This document shows, piece by piece, positions 32,001 through 43,001 of a DNA stretch of 64,000 nucleotides. Each line of letters begins with the position of its first letter. Position 1 is the first letter of the stretch. This stretch comes from Pyropia yezoensis (lineage: Eukaryota; Rhodophyta; Bangiophyceae; Bangiales; Bangiaceae), in the NCBI GenBank assembly GCA_009829735.1, contig CM020620.1:24650020-24714019 (forward strand). Direction: 5' to 3'. The notes under the pieces are model-generated. The model made no database searches and was not told where the DNA came from. It saw only the letters and a list, made by a program, of their open reading frames with translations. The translations under genes and the position numbers were made by a program.

Positions 32001-33014
32001 TTGACCCTCAGTCCACACGATCGTACTACCCTGTACTGGATACAGGGGCTGGGCCCAATCTTATTCGGAAGGATACCCTCCCGGACAAGTGGCTCCCGCG
32101 AGTCAGAGTGACCCGGGGACCCACGATCAAGGACGCGAATGGTCGTCTCATTCGTACGACCGCAGCGATGTCGATGCGGGTTACAATCGGGGAACTCACT
32201 ACGGAAGTCGACTTCCTGGTGTGTGAGACCCTATCGGTGCCCTGCATACTAGGGTGCACCTTCATCAACGTTCACGTAGATGCAATCCGGCCAGGCCGGA
32301 GGACCGTTGAGCTACAGGAGGCCGACGGGACTAAGGGAGGACAGACAGCTATCGTCAGGGATCTGATGCTACAAGGGAGCCACGTTAACGAGGCCGAGGT
32401 ATACGCAAGCGTAGAACCGAAGGTCCTTCGTTTAGCAAAGCGGACTCGCTTTGAGCCGCTGTCGGAGACAGTCCTCCCGGTTAACTGTGACCTCGCAGGC
32501 ATCTGCAGAGTCCAGTCCAACCTGCGAACCTACAAGCGCCATAGGTTGACCATGGCCAACGGTATCGTAGACCTCCCGACACGGGGGGCGTCACTGCTCG
32601 TGATGGCGAACTATCGCCGTAAGGCAGTCACCCATCCGAAAGGAACTATCCTTGGGATCGCCGCGCTCCACGAAGGAGATATCCTTACCCCTGACGAGGA
32701 AGGTCAAGTGGAACCACTTGAAGTATTGACGGTCGCCGAGACCACCGAGCGGGAGGAAACCGACATCGGGAAGCCTAATCGACCACAAGTACCGGCGGAT
32801 ACTCCGCCGAAGGACCAAGAAGCCTTGAAGGCCCTGGCCGAGGCTGACCTCGACCACCTTCCCCCTTCGGTAGCCGAAGGGGTACGACGGATGCAAAGAG
32901 AGCATGACGTCATGCGTGAAGACTTACCATGGAGGTTGACAGTGCGGCAGGATGATCTTCCGACGCCGGCGTACCTGACGCGTCGGAGGACGCAGAACCA
33001 GTAGACGCTACGGC

Positions 33015-33077
33015 GGGCGCTGCGGCAGCACAGGTGGGCGCTGCGGCAGCACGGGCGGGCGCTGCGGCAGCGGCGGT
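33015..33077. repeat. 21-bp tandem repeat, three copies
   Basis: Units start at 33015, 33036 and 33057 (gggcgctgcggcagcac...). They lie directly after the end of the protease-like part of the old retroelement. A short plus-strand frame running through them to 33222 ends LEFQLRPGCGAICNHCQKEG; the CX2C pair is reminiscent of a BED finger but too short to assign. Confidence 0.7.
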
Positions 33078-33607
33078 CCTGGCGGGCGCTGGAGACATTC
33101 CGGCACCCGCTGCCAGCAGCCGTACGACTGGGCGAAAGGCCAGTGAGACAAAGCTGGAGTTTCAGCTGCGGCCTGGCTGCGGAGCCATCTGCAACCACTG
33201 CCAGAAGGAGGGCGCGCCATAGGCGGCCTCTGCCAGCGATCCCCCAACGGCGCCCCCACGACCACCACTCACCTGGTGCCGCCGGGCGATGGCCGCCGGG
33301 GCGGCCAGTGCAGTGCAATGAGCGACAGTTGTTCTGCGCGCAGCAGCGGCAGCGGTGGGTACTCCGCAGCTTCGCACTTCAGCGAAAGAGTCCTCACTTA
33401 TCAGAATTTCGTATACTTACTGCCGATAAGTGCTGTATGATTAATGCAACGGTCGGTTCCGGGGTTTGATTAATCTATGCTTTAATCTATGCTTTAATTA
33501 AAAATAAAAATGCATGCATTAAACTCGTGACAACCATGCATCAGGCGGCTCATCCTCGTCAACACCCCTGGTCAGCCATCTTGAGTCTGCCAGGGCTTCG
33601 AATCGGA
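33078..33607. other. Intergenic, AT-richer patch
   Basis: At about 33410-33530 the sequence becomes AT-rich, with ctatgctttaat repeated twice and atgcatgcat palindromes. No gene is seen. It separates the retroelement zone from PIN4. Confidence 0.4.
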
Positions 33608-33626
33608 ACACGTGTCAAAACACGTG
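33608..33626. promoter_or_regulatory. Paired G-box (CACGTG) elements upstream of PIN4
   Basis: CACGTG at 33609-33614 and again at 33621-33626, 12 bp apart, within an AT-richer stretch that also repeats GTGATAA. They lie about 400 bp before the PIN4 start codon. CACGTG is the classic bZIP/bHLH site; the spacing is about one helical turn. The function is inferred. Confidence 0.4.
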
Positions 33627-34024
33627 GTGATAATTGTCTTGTGATAACTTTGATCATTATCGCAAATTTTACTAACGATCGATGGTTTCATGAAGTATAA
33701 CAACCCTGCGGAGAAGTGGCATCGCTGGCGCACCACTCTTTGGGCGTGACGCGTCTGGAATCTGTGAGCGCTTCAAAAGCCAAACAGAAAGTTGATTGAC
33801 TGCCTGAAAACCTCTGGTGTTGCGCACGGTCACCGTGCAGTACATGTACGACGGTCTCGTTCCGTGCGACGCGGCTACAGGACCCCTCCCTCCCCCCGCG
33901 CACCCCCCTCCGCCCCGCCCTCCGCCCCCCCCCCCTCGGCCTGTCGCCAACGGTGTCAACTCCCGCGCCCTCCGCCAGGCGCCTGAGGCCTGCCGCGTGT
34001 TCCCGCGCGGACGGGCACGTGGGG

Positions 34025-35829
34025 ATGGGCAAGAAGGGCGCCGCCGCCGGCGGCGGCAAGGGCGCCGCCAAGGGCGGCGACAAGGCCGCCGGGGGCAAGG
34101 GCAAGGGCAAGGGCGCCGCCGGCGGTGCCGGCGGCGGCGGCGGCGGCGGGGACGGCAAGCTGTCCACCTGCAACTTTGTCAAGGCGCGGCACATCCTGTG
34201 CGAGAAGCAGGGCAAAATCAACGATGCGTACCGGGAGCTGCGGGAGGGGTGGCTGGACGATGGCAGCAAGGTGCCGGGGCCCAAGTTTGGGGAGGTACGA
34301 TGTTAGCGGGGGGGGGGGGGGGGGGGGGGGGAAGGGGGGGTGTCGGGGGGGAGGCCGGGGTCTTTGCCCGGGTGGGGGTCTCGGGGTGCTGTCCTACGCG
34401 CTGCATCCCCGCATGGCGCTCCTCCACCGTCGCCCGTCCTACTGGCCTCCAGCTCTGCTTTCCCCGGTGCTTGGCGGCCAAGCTGCCGGGTGGCTCACGC
34501 ATGCTGACGCCTCTTGCACTGCCGGCCGTCCTTCGCCCCCCCCCCTCGCCTTGTCGTGCCATTTTTTTTCTCCCTTCTTCCCCTCCCCCCCCCCGCCTCC
34601 CCCCGCCCTATCAGATTGCGATGAAGTACTCTGAGTGCAGCAGCAGCAAGGCGGGGGGCAACCTCGGCTGGTTCCCGCGCGGCAAAATGGAGGGCAAGTT
34701 CCAGGAGCAAGCCTTTGGGAGCCCCCCGGGCGCGTGCAGCGAACCGTACGTTCCTGTTGGTGGCGTGTGGGTGGGGCTGAAAGAGGGGGGTTTTTCGCTT
34801 TCGTGTGGGACACCGTGTGCTGCAGACAGGCGGCAGGGGGGAAGTGGATGGAGGTTTGGGGGTCGCAGAGGGGTGGGGGGGGGGGCTGGACGCGCGGCGG
34901 GTGGGCACCTGCGCCTGCCATCAGAGGGCGCGGAGGGGGGGGGGCGTGGGGGGGGGGGCGTGGGGGGGGGGGCGTGGTTGGGGTCCACCGCGGCGGTGGT
35001 GGTGCGCGGCGGTGGCCTGCAGGCGGCGGATGCTCCACGCCCCACCGCGGCGCGCGGTGGGGCAACGCCGGGGGCGGCCAGGGACCCAGACGCTGACGCG
35101 CGAGTGAGTGGCGATGCGGCGACCCGCGCGGGCGGCCTTTTTTTTTTTTGTCCGGCGCCCCCACCCCGACGCGACCCGGCGTTCTGCGATGGTGGTGGGC
35201 GCTTGGTGTGCTGTCGCTGCGGCCGCCCTGTTTTCCATGTCCCCCTTCTCCCCCCCCCCCCCCCCCCCGCCCTTTACCTTCCGCCCCTCTTCCTCCCCCC
35301 CCCTCCTCGTTCCCGTGCGCGCCCACCTTCCACGGCACGGCGGGGCAGCTTCAAGGGCTCCAACGGGTGGCATATGTACGTTTTTCCCTCGTGCCGCGCG
35401 GAGCGGGCACCGCTGCCCCCTGTCTGGGTGTCGGGCGGGCGGGCTGGCCGCCCGCCGACGGCGGTCTGCGGCAGCTGCTGCCGGTGGGCCCGCGCGGCGT
35501 GGCATCCCCCCCACCCCCGCCACCGGGCCGTTGCTTCCGCCTGGGGGCGGTAGGGGGGGGGGGGGGGCGAGCCCCCGCCGATGCGGCCGGCAGCATGGAC
35601 GCGCGCGCCCCCCCGCCCCGCCGCCCTTCCACTCCCTCTCCATCCAGGCGGTCACCCCGCTCAGCCAACTGACCGCCCACGCTGCTGTCCCTGTTCTGCT
35701 CTCTGTCTCCCCCGCCCCGCACCCCCCTCACCCGCCCCTGTGCCCGTGGGTTGGTCCATCCCCCATGCCGGACCATCCCCTCCCCGCCAACCTACCGGCA
35801 GTGTGCTGGTCGAAGGCCGGCGCATGTGA
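34025..35829 (+). CDS. PIN4: PIN4/Par14-type parvulin peptidyl-prolyl isomerase, 4 exons
   Basis: Exons 34025-34294, 34615-34745, 35349-35375 and 35802-35829 give 151 residues with all phases matching. A Gly/Lys-rich basic N-terminus (MGKKGAAAGGGKGAAKGGDK) precedes the parvulin domain: VKARHILCEKQGKINDAYRE, then AMKYSECSSSKAGGNLGWFP, RGKMEGKFQEQAF, and the end EPFKGSNGWHIVLVEGRRM. The last part matches the plant form APFKSTHGYHIILSEGRKN position by position, which fixes the tiny 27-bp third exon. It isomerises Xaa-Pro bonds; PIN4 proteins lack a WW domain and associate with pre-ribosomes and chromatin. Introns are 320, 603 and 426 bp, with donors GTACGA, GTACGT and GTACGT. Intron 1 begins with a 25-nt G-rich run and intron 2 also holds long G runs. 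Confidence 0.9.
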
Positions 35830-36767
35830 GGGGGCGCAGAGGGGAGGGAGGGGGGGTTGCGTCGGCCGACACCGTCTTGTGTGCTCGCCTTCTGATCCTT
35901 TTTCTTTTGTTTCTCTCGTCGCCCACCCTGGGCAGCCCGCTGCGCCCTCCCACCCCTTCACTGGGGTGGCGTTCGCACCCCCAAACGAGACGCCTTCCCT
36001 CTCCTCTCCACCGACCGGGCCCGTCACTGATGGTTGTGTAGGCGCGCGCCGCGGCGGCCGCCCCACACGGCCGCCCAATATTGCCGCCCCCGCTGCCCCT
36101 GCGGCCACCGCCGCCTCTGCCACCACCGCCACCGCCGTTGGCGCGGCCGCCGCGGCGGCCGAGGCAGCGCCTTTGCCGCGGCTGCTGCGGCCGCCGCTGC
36201 CGCCGCTGCCGCCGCTGCCGCCGCTGCCGCCGCTGCCGCCGCTGCCGTCACCGCCGCAGCGGGCCCCCCAGGGAAGCCCCGACACGGGGGGGGCCTGGCG
36301 GCCAGCCAGACTCTGGTGGCGGCGGGCCCGCGGGGCGGGGTGGTTGAGAAATAGGAAAAACCGGGGCAGGGGCGTAGGGGAAACACGATGCTGACGTCGC
36401 TGGCGGGCGTCCCCGCACGGCCCGCCCGTCGCGCGCCCTCTCCTCGAGAAGGCCGCCCGTCGGCCGTTTGTGCCACCGCGCTGGCGCGCCCCTGCGCGCC
36501 CACCCACGCCCACTGCGGCCCACCACGGTCTCATGCGGTGCTGCGTTCTCCAGTCAATGTCAATGCTACAAGCGCCGCGCCCATCCCCGCTCCACCCTCC
36601 ACCCACCACCACCAACACACGTATAGTACAGCAAACACCTACACCACCCTCCCCCGCCACGGCGGTCCCCCTCGTCACGGCCTCAATCGGCACCCCTGTC
36701 AGCCGCGTGCGCCCGTAAGCCCCCCCCACCCCCCCTCCCCCACCCATGCGCCAACAGGCATTACTAC
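35830..36767. other. Intergenic region with GCC/GCT triplet repeats
   Basis: At 36180-36250 a gccgctgcc array is repeated about eight times (poly-Ala, poly-Gly or Leu-Pro depending on frame). Open frames on both strands here are compositional. The remainder holds C-rich tracts before the stop of the next minus-strand gene. Confidence 0.5.
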
Positions 36768-38476
36768 TTACGAGCGGCCCTCCCCCACCCCCCCCGACGC
36801 GCGCAGGTTCCCCCCCTCCGCCCCCCGGCGGCCACCCAACGCGCGGGGCAAGATGGCGAGCACCCCCCCCTCCCCCCCCCCCCCCGCCCCCTCGTCCCCC
36901 CCCCGCCCCCGCCCACGGTAGCGCAGCACGTGCTGGGCGGTCAGCCCCACCTCGGCCACCGTCGCCTCGTCCGACACGGCCACCCAGCCGTCCCCCCCGC
37001 GGCCCATCTCGGTGACGACGGCGCCAACGCCGGCGGCCGTGGCGGCGCCCCCCCCCGCCCCCCCGGCGGTGGCGCCGTCAAAGGCGTCCCAGCCGGGCAG
37101 CGCGGCGCCGCCGAGCGTCGTGTCCCCCCCGCCCCCCCCGCCGCCGCCCGGGAAGCCCGCCCAAAAGCCCCGGCACCGCGGCCAGTGGCGGGTGACGATG
37201 AGCACCTTGGCGCGCACCGCCGACAGCGTCTCGGACGGCCGCACCCAGCAGCTGGCCGTCACCACCGGCGGGCGGGACAGCGGCGACGTCGCGGGCGGCA
37301 GCAGCAGCACGCGCAGCCGAAAGGCGTCGTGGACCGCCCGGTCCCGGAGGCCGAGCTCGGGCAGCGCCTCCCGCGCATCGAGGACGGCCAGCCGGGAGGG
37401 GGTGACGCTAAAGGTGGCCCGCAGCTCGACGGTGGGGGTGTAGGCAACCCCAGGGGGGAGGTCCGTGTCGCCAAGCCGGCGGAGGCCCGCCCGCAGGGCC
37501 GTGTGCGTCGGCTCGAGGCGCCGCCAGCCGCTCCGCGGCAGCCGCCACAGGCTGCGGCGGCCCGGCCGGGGCGCCAGCCCCCCCTCCACCGCCGCCGACG
37601 ATGAGCCCGCCGCCCCGCCGTCGGCAACGGCGCGGAGGTCATCCACCGACATGGAGGCGGGGGGCGGCGGCGCGCTGCCCCCCCCGTCTGCCCGCCCCCC
37701 GCCCCCCCCCCCCCCGGGGGCGGCAGCGGCCGCGCTTCGAGGCCCGTAAAAAAGGGCCACAGCCGCTCCAGCGTCGGGTGGCCGCGGGTGGCCCACGCCA
37801 GCTTCTTCCCCACCCGCAGCACCGTGTCGTCGGGCAGCACCGTGACGGCGGTGACGCCCCCGACGGGCAGCCGCACGCGGAGTTCCACAACGTCGGGCTT
37901 GGCGCCGTCGGCGCGCCCACACAGGACCGGCAGGGGGGCCTCCCACGACACGCGCACCGCCGCAATCCACGACGGCCGGATGTGGAGGGTGCCGCCGCCC
38001 CCGCCGCTGCCGCGCGCACCACCGCCGGGCGCCCACAGCGGGGTGCCCATCTCCCGGACGCCCAGCCGCCGCAGGCCGAGGGGCGTCAGGGAGCCCCACC
38101 CAGGGGCGCCCGCCCCGCCGCCGCTGCTGCTGCCGCCGCCGCTGCCGCCACCGCCGCTGCCGCCGCCGCCGCCGCCCGACCCCGCCGCCCCGCCCCCCCC
38201 GCCTCCCCCCTCCCCCGCGGTGGCGACGCCCACCCCCCCCGCCAGCAGACACCCCGCCAGCGTCAGGCGCAGCGACAGCACCGGCTGCACCACCCCCCCC
38301 GGCGGCGGGTAGGCGGCGGGGAAGCGGGAGAAGATGTGCATCAGCAGCGTCGCGCCCGTGTCGGCGGGCGACACCCACAGCCGCACGGGGGTGGTGGCGA
38401 GGGGGCCCAGCGGCGAGCCGACGAGCAGCACCCGCGGCACCAGCGCCGCCGCGGGCGTCGCCCGGCTGAGCACCAC
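36768..38476 (-). CDS. Unidentified protein with two similar ubiquitin-like segments; frame changes at a 14-nt C run
   Basis: Minus strand, about 570 residues. It starts MVLSRATPAAALVPRVLLVG and reads well to the C run at 37702-37715 (14 C). The sensible reading then continues in the neighbouring frame (SMSVDDLRAVADGGAAGSSS onward) to 36768. This looks like a one-run length error or indel, not an intron. Two segments resemble each other and ubiquitin's beta-grasp core: VTVLPDDTVLRVGKKLAWAT with HPTLERLWPFFTG (about 37735-37865), and CWVRPSETLSAVRAKVLIVT with HWPRCRGFWAG (about 37150-37260). The C-terminus TVAEVGLTAQHVLRYRGRGR recalls ubiquitin's tail. A Gly-rich insert (38100-38215) and Ala/Gly linkers lie between. 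I cannot name a family; the beta-grasp idea is inference. Confidence 0.5.
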
Positions 38477-39902
38477 GGGGGGGGGGGTCGCGCCGGGGGG
38501 GGGGGGGGGGGGGGGAACGGGCCCGTGCTCGGCAGGGGCGGGAGGGGGGTGGTCATGATTGGGTTGTGGGGGGGGGGGGGGGGGGGGAGAGGACGTCCGG
38601 GGGGGGGGGGGAGGGTGGGAAGGTGGGCGGGACGCGGCGTGGGGGAGGTGGACGGGACGGGGCGAGGGTGGCCACGAAGGTTGGCGCCGGCCCCAAGGAG
38701 GAGTGGCACAGTACGACGGACGCGGCGGGGGGGGGGGGCAGGGGGCAGACCAGAGGGCACAGGCAGAGAATGAGGACGACTGCGCATGACCGCTCCCGCC
38801 ATCGAGGGCTCTGTATTTTCAAAGAAGCCAAGGCAGCGCGCTGAGGTGGCACCAGGGATGGGAAGAATGTACAGGACAATAATCTGTACAATTTCATTAT
38901 ATGTGTTATGGGCACATTATATTTATGTATGACCGGTGGTGTGAGCTCAGCGGTGGACTTGATGTCGGTGCCATCGAGAGGCATTGGAAGGACATGTCTG
39001 GGACTTTGCCATGCACGGTCCCCCTTGGATTGCCCAGGAAGCCCGCCCGTACTTTCACAGGCGAATCAAACTTCTTCTGGGATCCGACGCGGGAGAATAC
39101 TGTACTTCCGCCAATCTGACAGCGTCCATTTATGATATCAGCTTACAGTAGTTGAGACCGCACATCTCGGCTCGTCTGCAGGAGAGACGGTGCCGGCTCC
39201 GGCCCCCCCTCTTCAACGTTGATGACGCCGCCGCCTCCGCCGCGGCTCGGGGAACTGTATCCTATCGCGTCACAGGTCGTGGGGGGCGTCCTCCGCAGGG
39301 CCCCGCCTTCAGCTCTGCGCACGTGGGGCCCGAGACTTCATTACGTACGAGCCACCACACGTGCACGAGCGCCCCTGGTTTGCCAGTGTGCCACCGCCGA
39401 GAGCCGCGGCCCAGCAGCGCTCTCGTGCCAGTCCCGTCACCGCCGCTGCCACCGCAGCGGAGGAGGAGTGGAGGGGTGGGCTGATTGTGTGAGGGGGTGT
39501 GCACCAGCGGGCAGGCCAAGCTCCCCCTGCCCGCACCCACCGCGTGGTGACCCCCGTCGCTTGATGGGGGAAAACGGAGCGGTGGGGGGGGATCCCATCC
39601 CACGTTGAGCAAAGACGGACGTCACCGCGGGCGGTGTGGCCGTCGCGTTTTGTTTTTTGTCCCCCATCCCCACCCAGTGCTACACCTGGCGCGCCGGCGC
39701 GGGCGCTTGCGCGTGGGCGGTGCTCGGGCCGTTGGCGGGGTTGTCTGTTGCTCCTGCGTGGCGCTTCCTGCCGCCCCGGGCTTGTGTGCCGACTGTCGGG
39801 CTTTGGCGGGAGGCTCTCCAACCGCACTACCTTGCTCTACCTTCACGCCGCTCACCTGCCCCCCCCTCCCTCCCCCCTGCGTGCCTCTTTTCGGTGACAG
39901 CC
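38477..39902. other. Divergent intergenic region with G runs
   Basis: Holds the upstream regions of the minus-strand gene ending at 36768 and of the PH-AGC kinase. At 38480-38740 there are at least five G runs of 9-17 bases. At 38800-39150 the sequence is near 50% GC, including gtacaatttcattatatgtg. A plus-strand frame continuous with the kinase is open from 39636, but the natural start is the ATG at 39903. Confidence 0.5.
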
Positions 39903-42780
39903 ATGGACACGGACCCTCCCTCAGAGAGGAGCCCCCCCCATCAAAAACGCTCCGCTGCCTCCCTTCCCGGCTCTACCCTCCCGTGCCTCCGCGAGCTCCT
40001 TGCGCTCGTCCGCCGCCGCCGCACCATCCGTTCCGGCTGGCTCACCGCCCGCCCGTCGGGCCGCGGCCTCCGCGGCGGCAGGTGGAAGCGCGCCTACGCC
40101 GACCTCCGCGGCGACACGCTGGTGCTGTACGCGCCCCCCCCCGGGGTGGACGCCGAGGCCCGCCGCCTCGACGGGGACGCTGTCGGCCGCGTCACCCCCG
40201 ACGGGTGTGTGTGGGTGGTGGCGCTGGCGGGGGTGCGGGTGGAGGTGGACGAGCGCCGCTGCCGCGTACGGCTGCGGCGGCTGCGGCCGGGGGAGGTGGT
40301 GGACTATGGGGGGGGCGGGGGGGAGGGGGAGGAGGGGGGGGACGACGGGGCTGGTGGAGGGGGCAGGCACGACCGCGCCGCCTCGAGTGACAGCGTCGGG
40401 GGGGGGGGCGGCGGCGGCCGCTCCCCCGCGGGTGCCCCGTCGGCGATTGCTTCCACGTCACTGGGCGGCGTGAGCGCCATGGCCAGCTCCGCGACGGACG
40501 TGCTGCTCAAGCTCCCCACAGAGGACGCCACCCGGGGGTGGGTGGCCGACATCCGCACGGGCGTCGCGTCAGTGCCCGCCCGTCGACTGGGCGACTACGA
40601 GGTGGTTGGCGCGATCGGGCGGGGCGCGTCGGGCAAGGTGTTTGCGGGGCGGTCGCGCGCGACGGGGGAGGCGGTGGCGATCAAGATGCTGGAGAAGGGG
40701 CCGCTCGTCGAGTCCGTCGACGCTTACCGTCATGCGCTGAATGAGCGGCTGGTGCTCGAGGTGGCGGGCAACCACCCGTTCTTACTGCGCCTGACCGCCG
40801 CCTTTCAGACCGGCCACCGCCTGTTCTTTGTCACTGAGCTGTGCGCGGGGGGGGACCTCTTTGACTTTTTGGGCCGCCGGGGGGAGCCCCTGCCGGAGCG
40901 GATGGCCAAGCGGCTCGTCGCGGAGATTGTGCTAGCTCTCTCCCATTTGCATTCCCTCGGAATCTTGTACGTACCGGTGGTGGTGGGAGGAAAGTCGGGA
41001 GGGACGGGGGGGGAAAGGCCAGACGCGCTTGGATCCACTATCGGTCTTCTGGGGCCCACGACTGACATGACTGTCCGGATTGCTTTGCGCACCCACTGTC
41101 GCCTGTCCCTGCCTGCGCTGTGGCCGCGGCGCTGGACCCTGGTTGCACGCGCCCGTGCTCGGCGCGAACCGCCATACCCACTTGCCTTCGCCGCTTCCCC
41201 CTCGCCCACTGTTCCTCTGCAGATACCGGGACCTAAAGCTGGAAAACGTGCTCCTCGATGGCGACGGCCATGTGCGACTGGGCGATTTCGGCCTCTCCAA
41301 GCTGCTCCGAGTGCGCGGCGGCAGCGGCGCGTCGCCGCCACCACCTTCCCTACCTCCCCCCCCCGGCACCCCCCCCCCCCCGCACCCCCCCCGCCAGTTC
41401 CTTCCCACCCGCACCTTTTGCGGCAACCGCGAGTCCCTCGCGCCCGAGGTCATTGCGGGGTCCCCCTATGGCCAGGCCGTCGACTGGTGGGCACTGGGCG
41501 TGCTGGTGTATGAGCTGCTGGTCGGCCGCCCCGCGTTTGGCGGGGGGGCCCGCGACGAGATTTACGACCGCATCACGCGGGGGGCGCTCACCTTCCCGCG
41601 GTCACTGTCGGACGAGGCGGTGGCGCTGGTGCGGGGGCTCCTCGACCGCAACGCCGCGACGCGCCTGGGGGGGGCTGCCGCGGGGGGGGTGGCGGGCCTC
41701 TGTGCGCACCCGTGGTTTGATGCGGTGGATTGGGGGCTGGTGCATAAAAAGGTAATGTGGCAGCGGGAGCGCCGGAATGGGAACTCGTGGGGGAAGGGGC
41801 CTGGGTTGAGGGGAGAGATGAGTGGGCATAGGGTAGGAGATGTGGGGTGGCACAGGGGAGAGGGGCGATGCGGCGGCCAGTCGCGAGGTCGTTGTGGTGA
41901 GTGACGCTGTGAGTTGGGCGGACGCCTCTGGGTGGAAGGGTCATGGGGACGGCGGGGTCCATGCGACGCAGTCTTCGGTGCGGGACCCGGGCGCGCGTTG
42001 CGCGAGGTCGGTCGAGCAGAGGCTGACGCCGTCCCCTTTTGAGCTGGCTGGCTCTGTGCTTTGCCCCGCGTGCGCATCTTTGCGGTTTGATGCCGTCGTG
42101 TGGTGACCTTGCACCCACCCGCTCGCCATGGGCCTTGTCGTTCCCTCCCTCCGTCACCCTTCCCCCCCCTCCCCTCGCAGGTGCCACACCCCGACGACCT
42201 GCGCGCGCAGATGGCCACCTCCTCCGTCGCTGTCCTCGACTACACCGCCGACGCAGATGAGTGGACAGAAGTGGAGCTTCTCCTCGACGAGTCCCGCGCG
42301 GTCGCCGCCGCGAACGGAGGCGACGTTACCTGCCCCGTTCCGCACCCGCCCGCGGCGGGGACGGGTGGCGGCGGTGGGCACGGCGGCGTCGGCGGCGTCG
42401 GCGTCGGTGGCGTCGGCGGCGGCGGCGGGGGGGGGGGTGCCCGTGGCACCGCGCGCGCGGCGGGCCTCTTTTTTTCGCGCCACGTTGCCGGGTGGGACGC
42501 CCGCCGCAGCGTTGCGTGCGTGCCGGGCTTTACGTACGTGGCGCCGCCACCGCGGGGGGGGGTGGGCGGCCCGGGGGGGGGGATCGTGTCGACGGCTGGG
42601 GGAGTTGGCAGCTGGGGGGGGGAGGGGCCGAGGTGGGGGGGGGGGGGCGTGGGAGGGGGGGGGGGCGCCGCGGTGGCCGCGGCCGCCCGCACAGCCGGGG
42701 CGACACGGGCGTGCTGCCGAGCCGGGGGGGGGGGTGATCTCTTCTGGGGGGGGGGGGGCGGTGGCGCAGTTTGGGGGTAA
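39903..42780 (+). CDS. PH-domain AGC serine/threonine kinase (AKT/S6K-like), 3 exons
   Basis: Exons 39903-40966, 41223-41751 and 42181-42780 give 730 residues with matching phases. A PH-like domain comes first (RSGWLTARPSGR, WKRAYADLRGDTLVLY), then a Gly/Ser linker, then a kinase: glycine loop GRGASGKV 239-246, Lys261 in VAIK, YRDLKLENVL with Asp358 across the exon 1/2 junction, Asp376 in GDFGLSK, activation-loop Thr419 in TFCGN, LAPEV. A proline-rich insert sits in the activation loop. The C-tail carries VPGFTYVAP (645-653), close to the S6K hydrophobic motif FLGFTYVAP, with Thr649 at the phospho-site. So PDK1- and TOR-type control at Thr419 and Thr649 is likely (inference). The final ~75 residues are Gly/Ala-rich through G runs and may be mis-ended. 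Donors: GTACGT and GTAATG. Confidence 0.88.
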
Positions 42781-43001
42781 GATTGCTGGAGGGAGGGGAG
42801 AGATAGTGCGGCTGCGGCTCGGCATGCGCGAGGGTCACCGCGCCGACACCACTCACTGCGGGGGAGAGGGAGGGACAGAGAGGGTCACTTGTTTTTCGTC
42901 TGTCTCGCCGGCAGCCACACCCCGTCCACTACCGCCCGCGCAGCCAAAGAAAACGTGCCGCGACGCACCGTCCCCTTGTCCCCCATCGCCCCCCTCCTTC
43001 C

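Larger units (their letters stand above)
22963..33004 (+). mobile_element. Older retroelement remnant (gag- and protease-like), split by a nested gypsy element
   Basis: A fossil. The left part (about 22963-24431) is gag-like: a helical region followed by a CX2CX4HX4C zinc knuckle (CMLCGDPQHWVSSC) near 23887-23930. The right part (about 32006-33004) begins with a retropepsin-like VLDTGAGPNLIR aspartic-protease motif. The two parts lie either side of the gypsy element at 24432-32000 and flank its target duplication. No reverse transcriptase, integrase or LTRs of its own are recognisable, so it is truncated as well as interrupted. Family within the LTR elements is not determined. It is older than the element nested in it. 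Confidence 0.7.

Noticed and set aside
35728-36747. 339-codon minus-strand Gly/Ser-rich frame
   Set aside because: Created by the GCC/GCT array at 36180-36250 and overlapping the last PIN4 exon.
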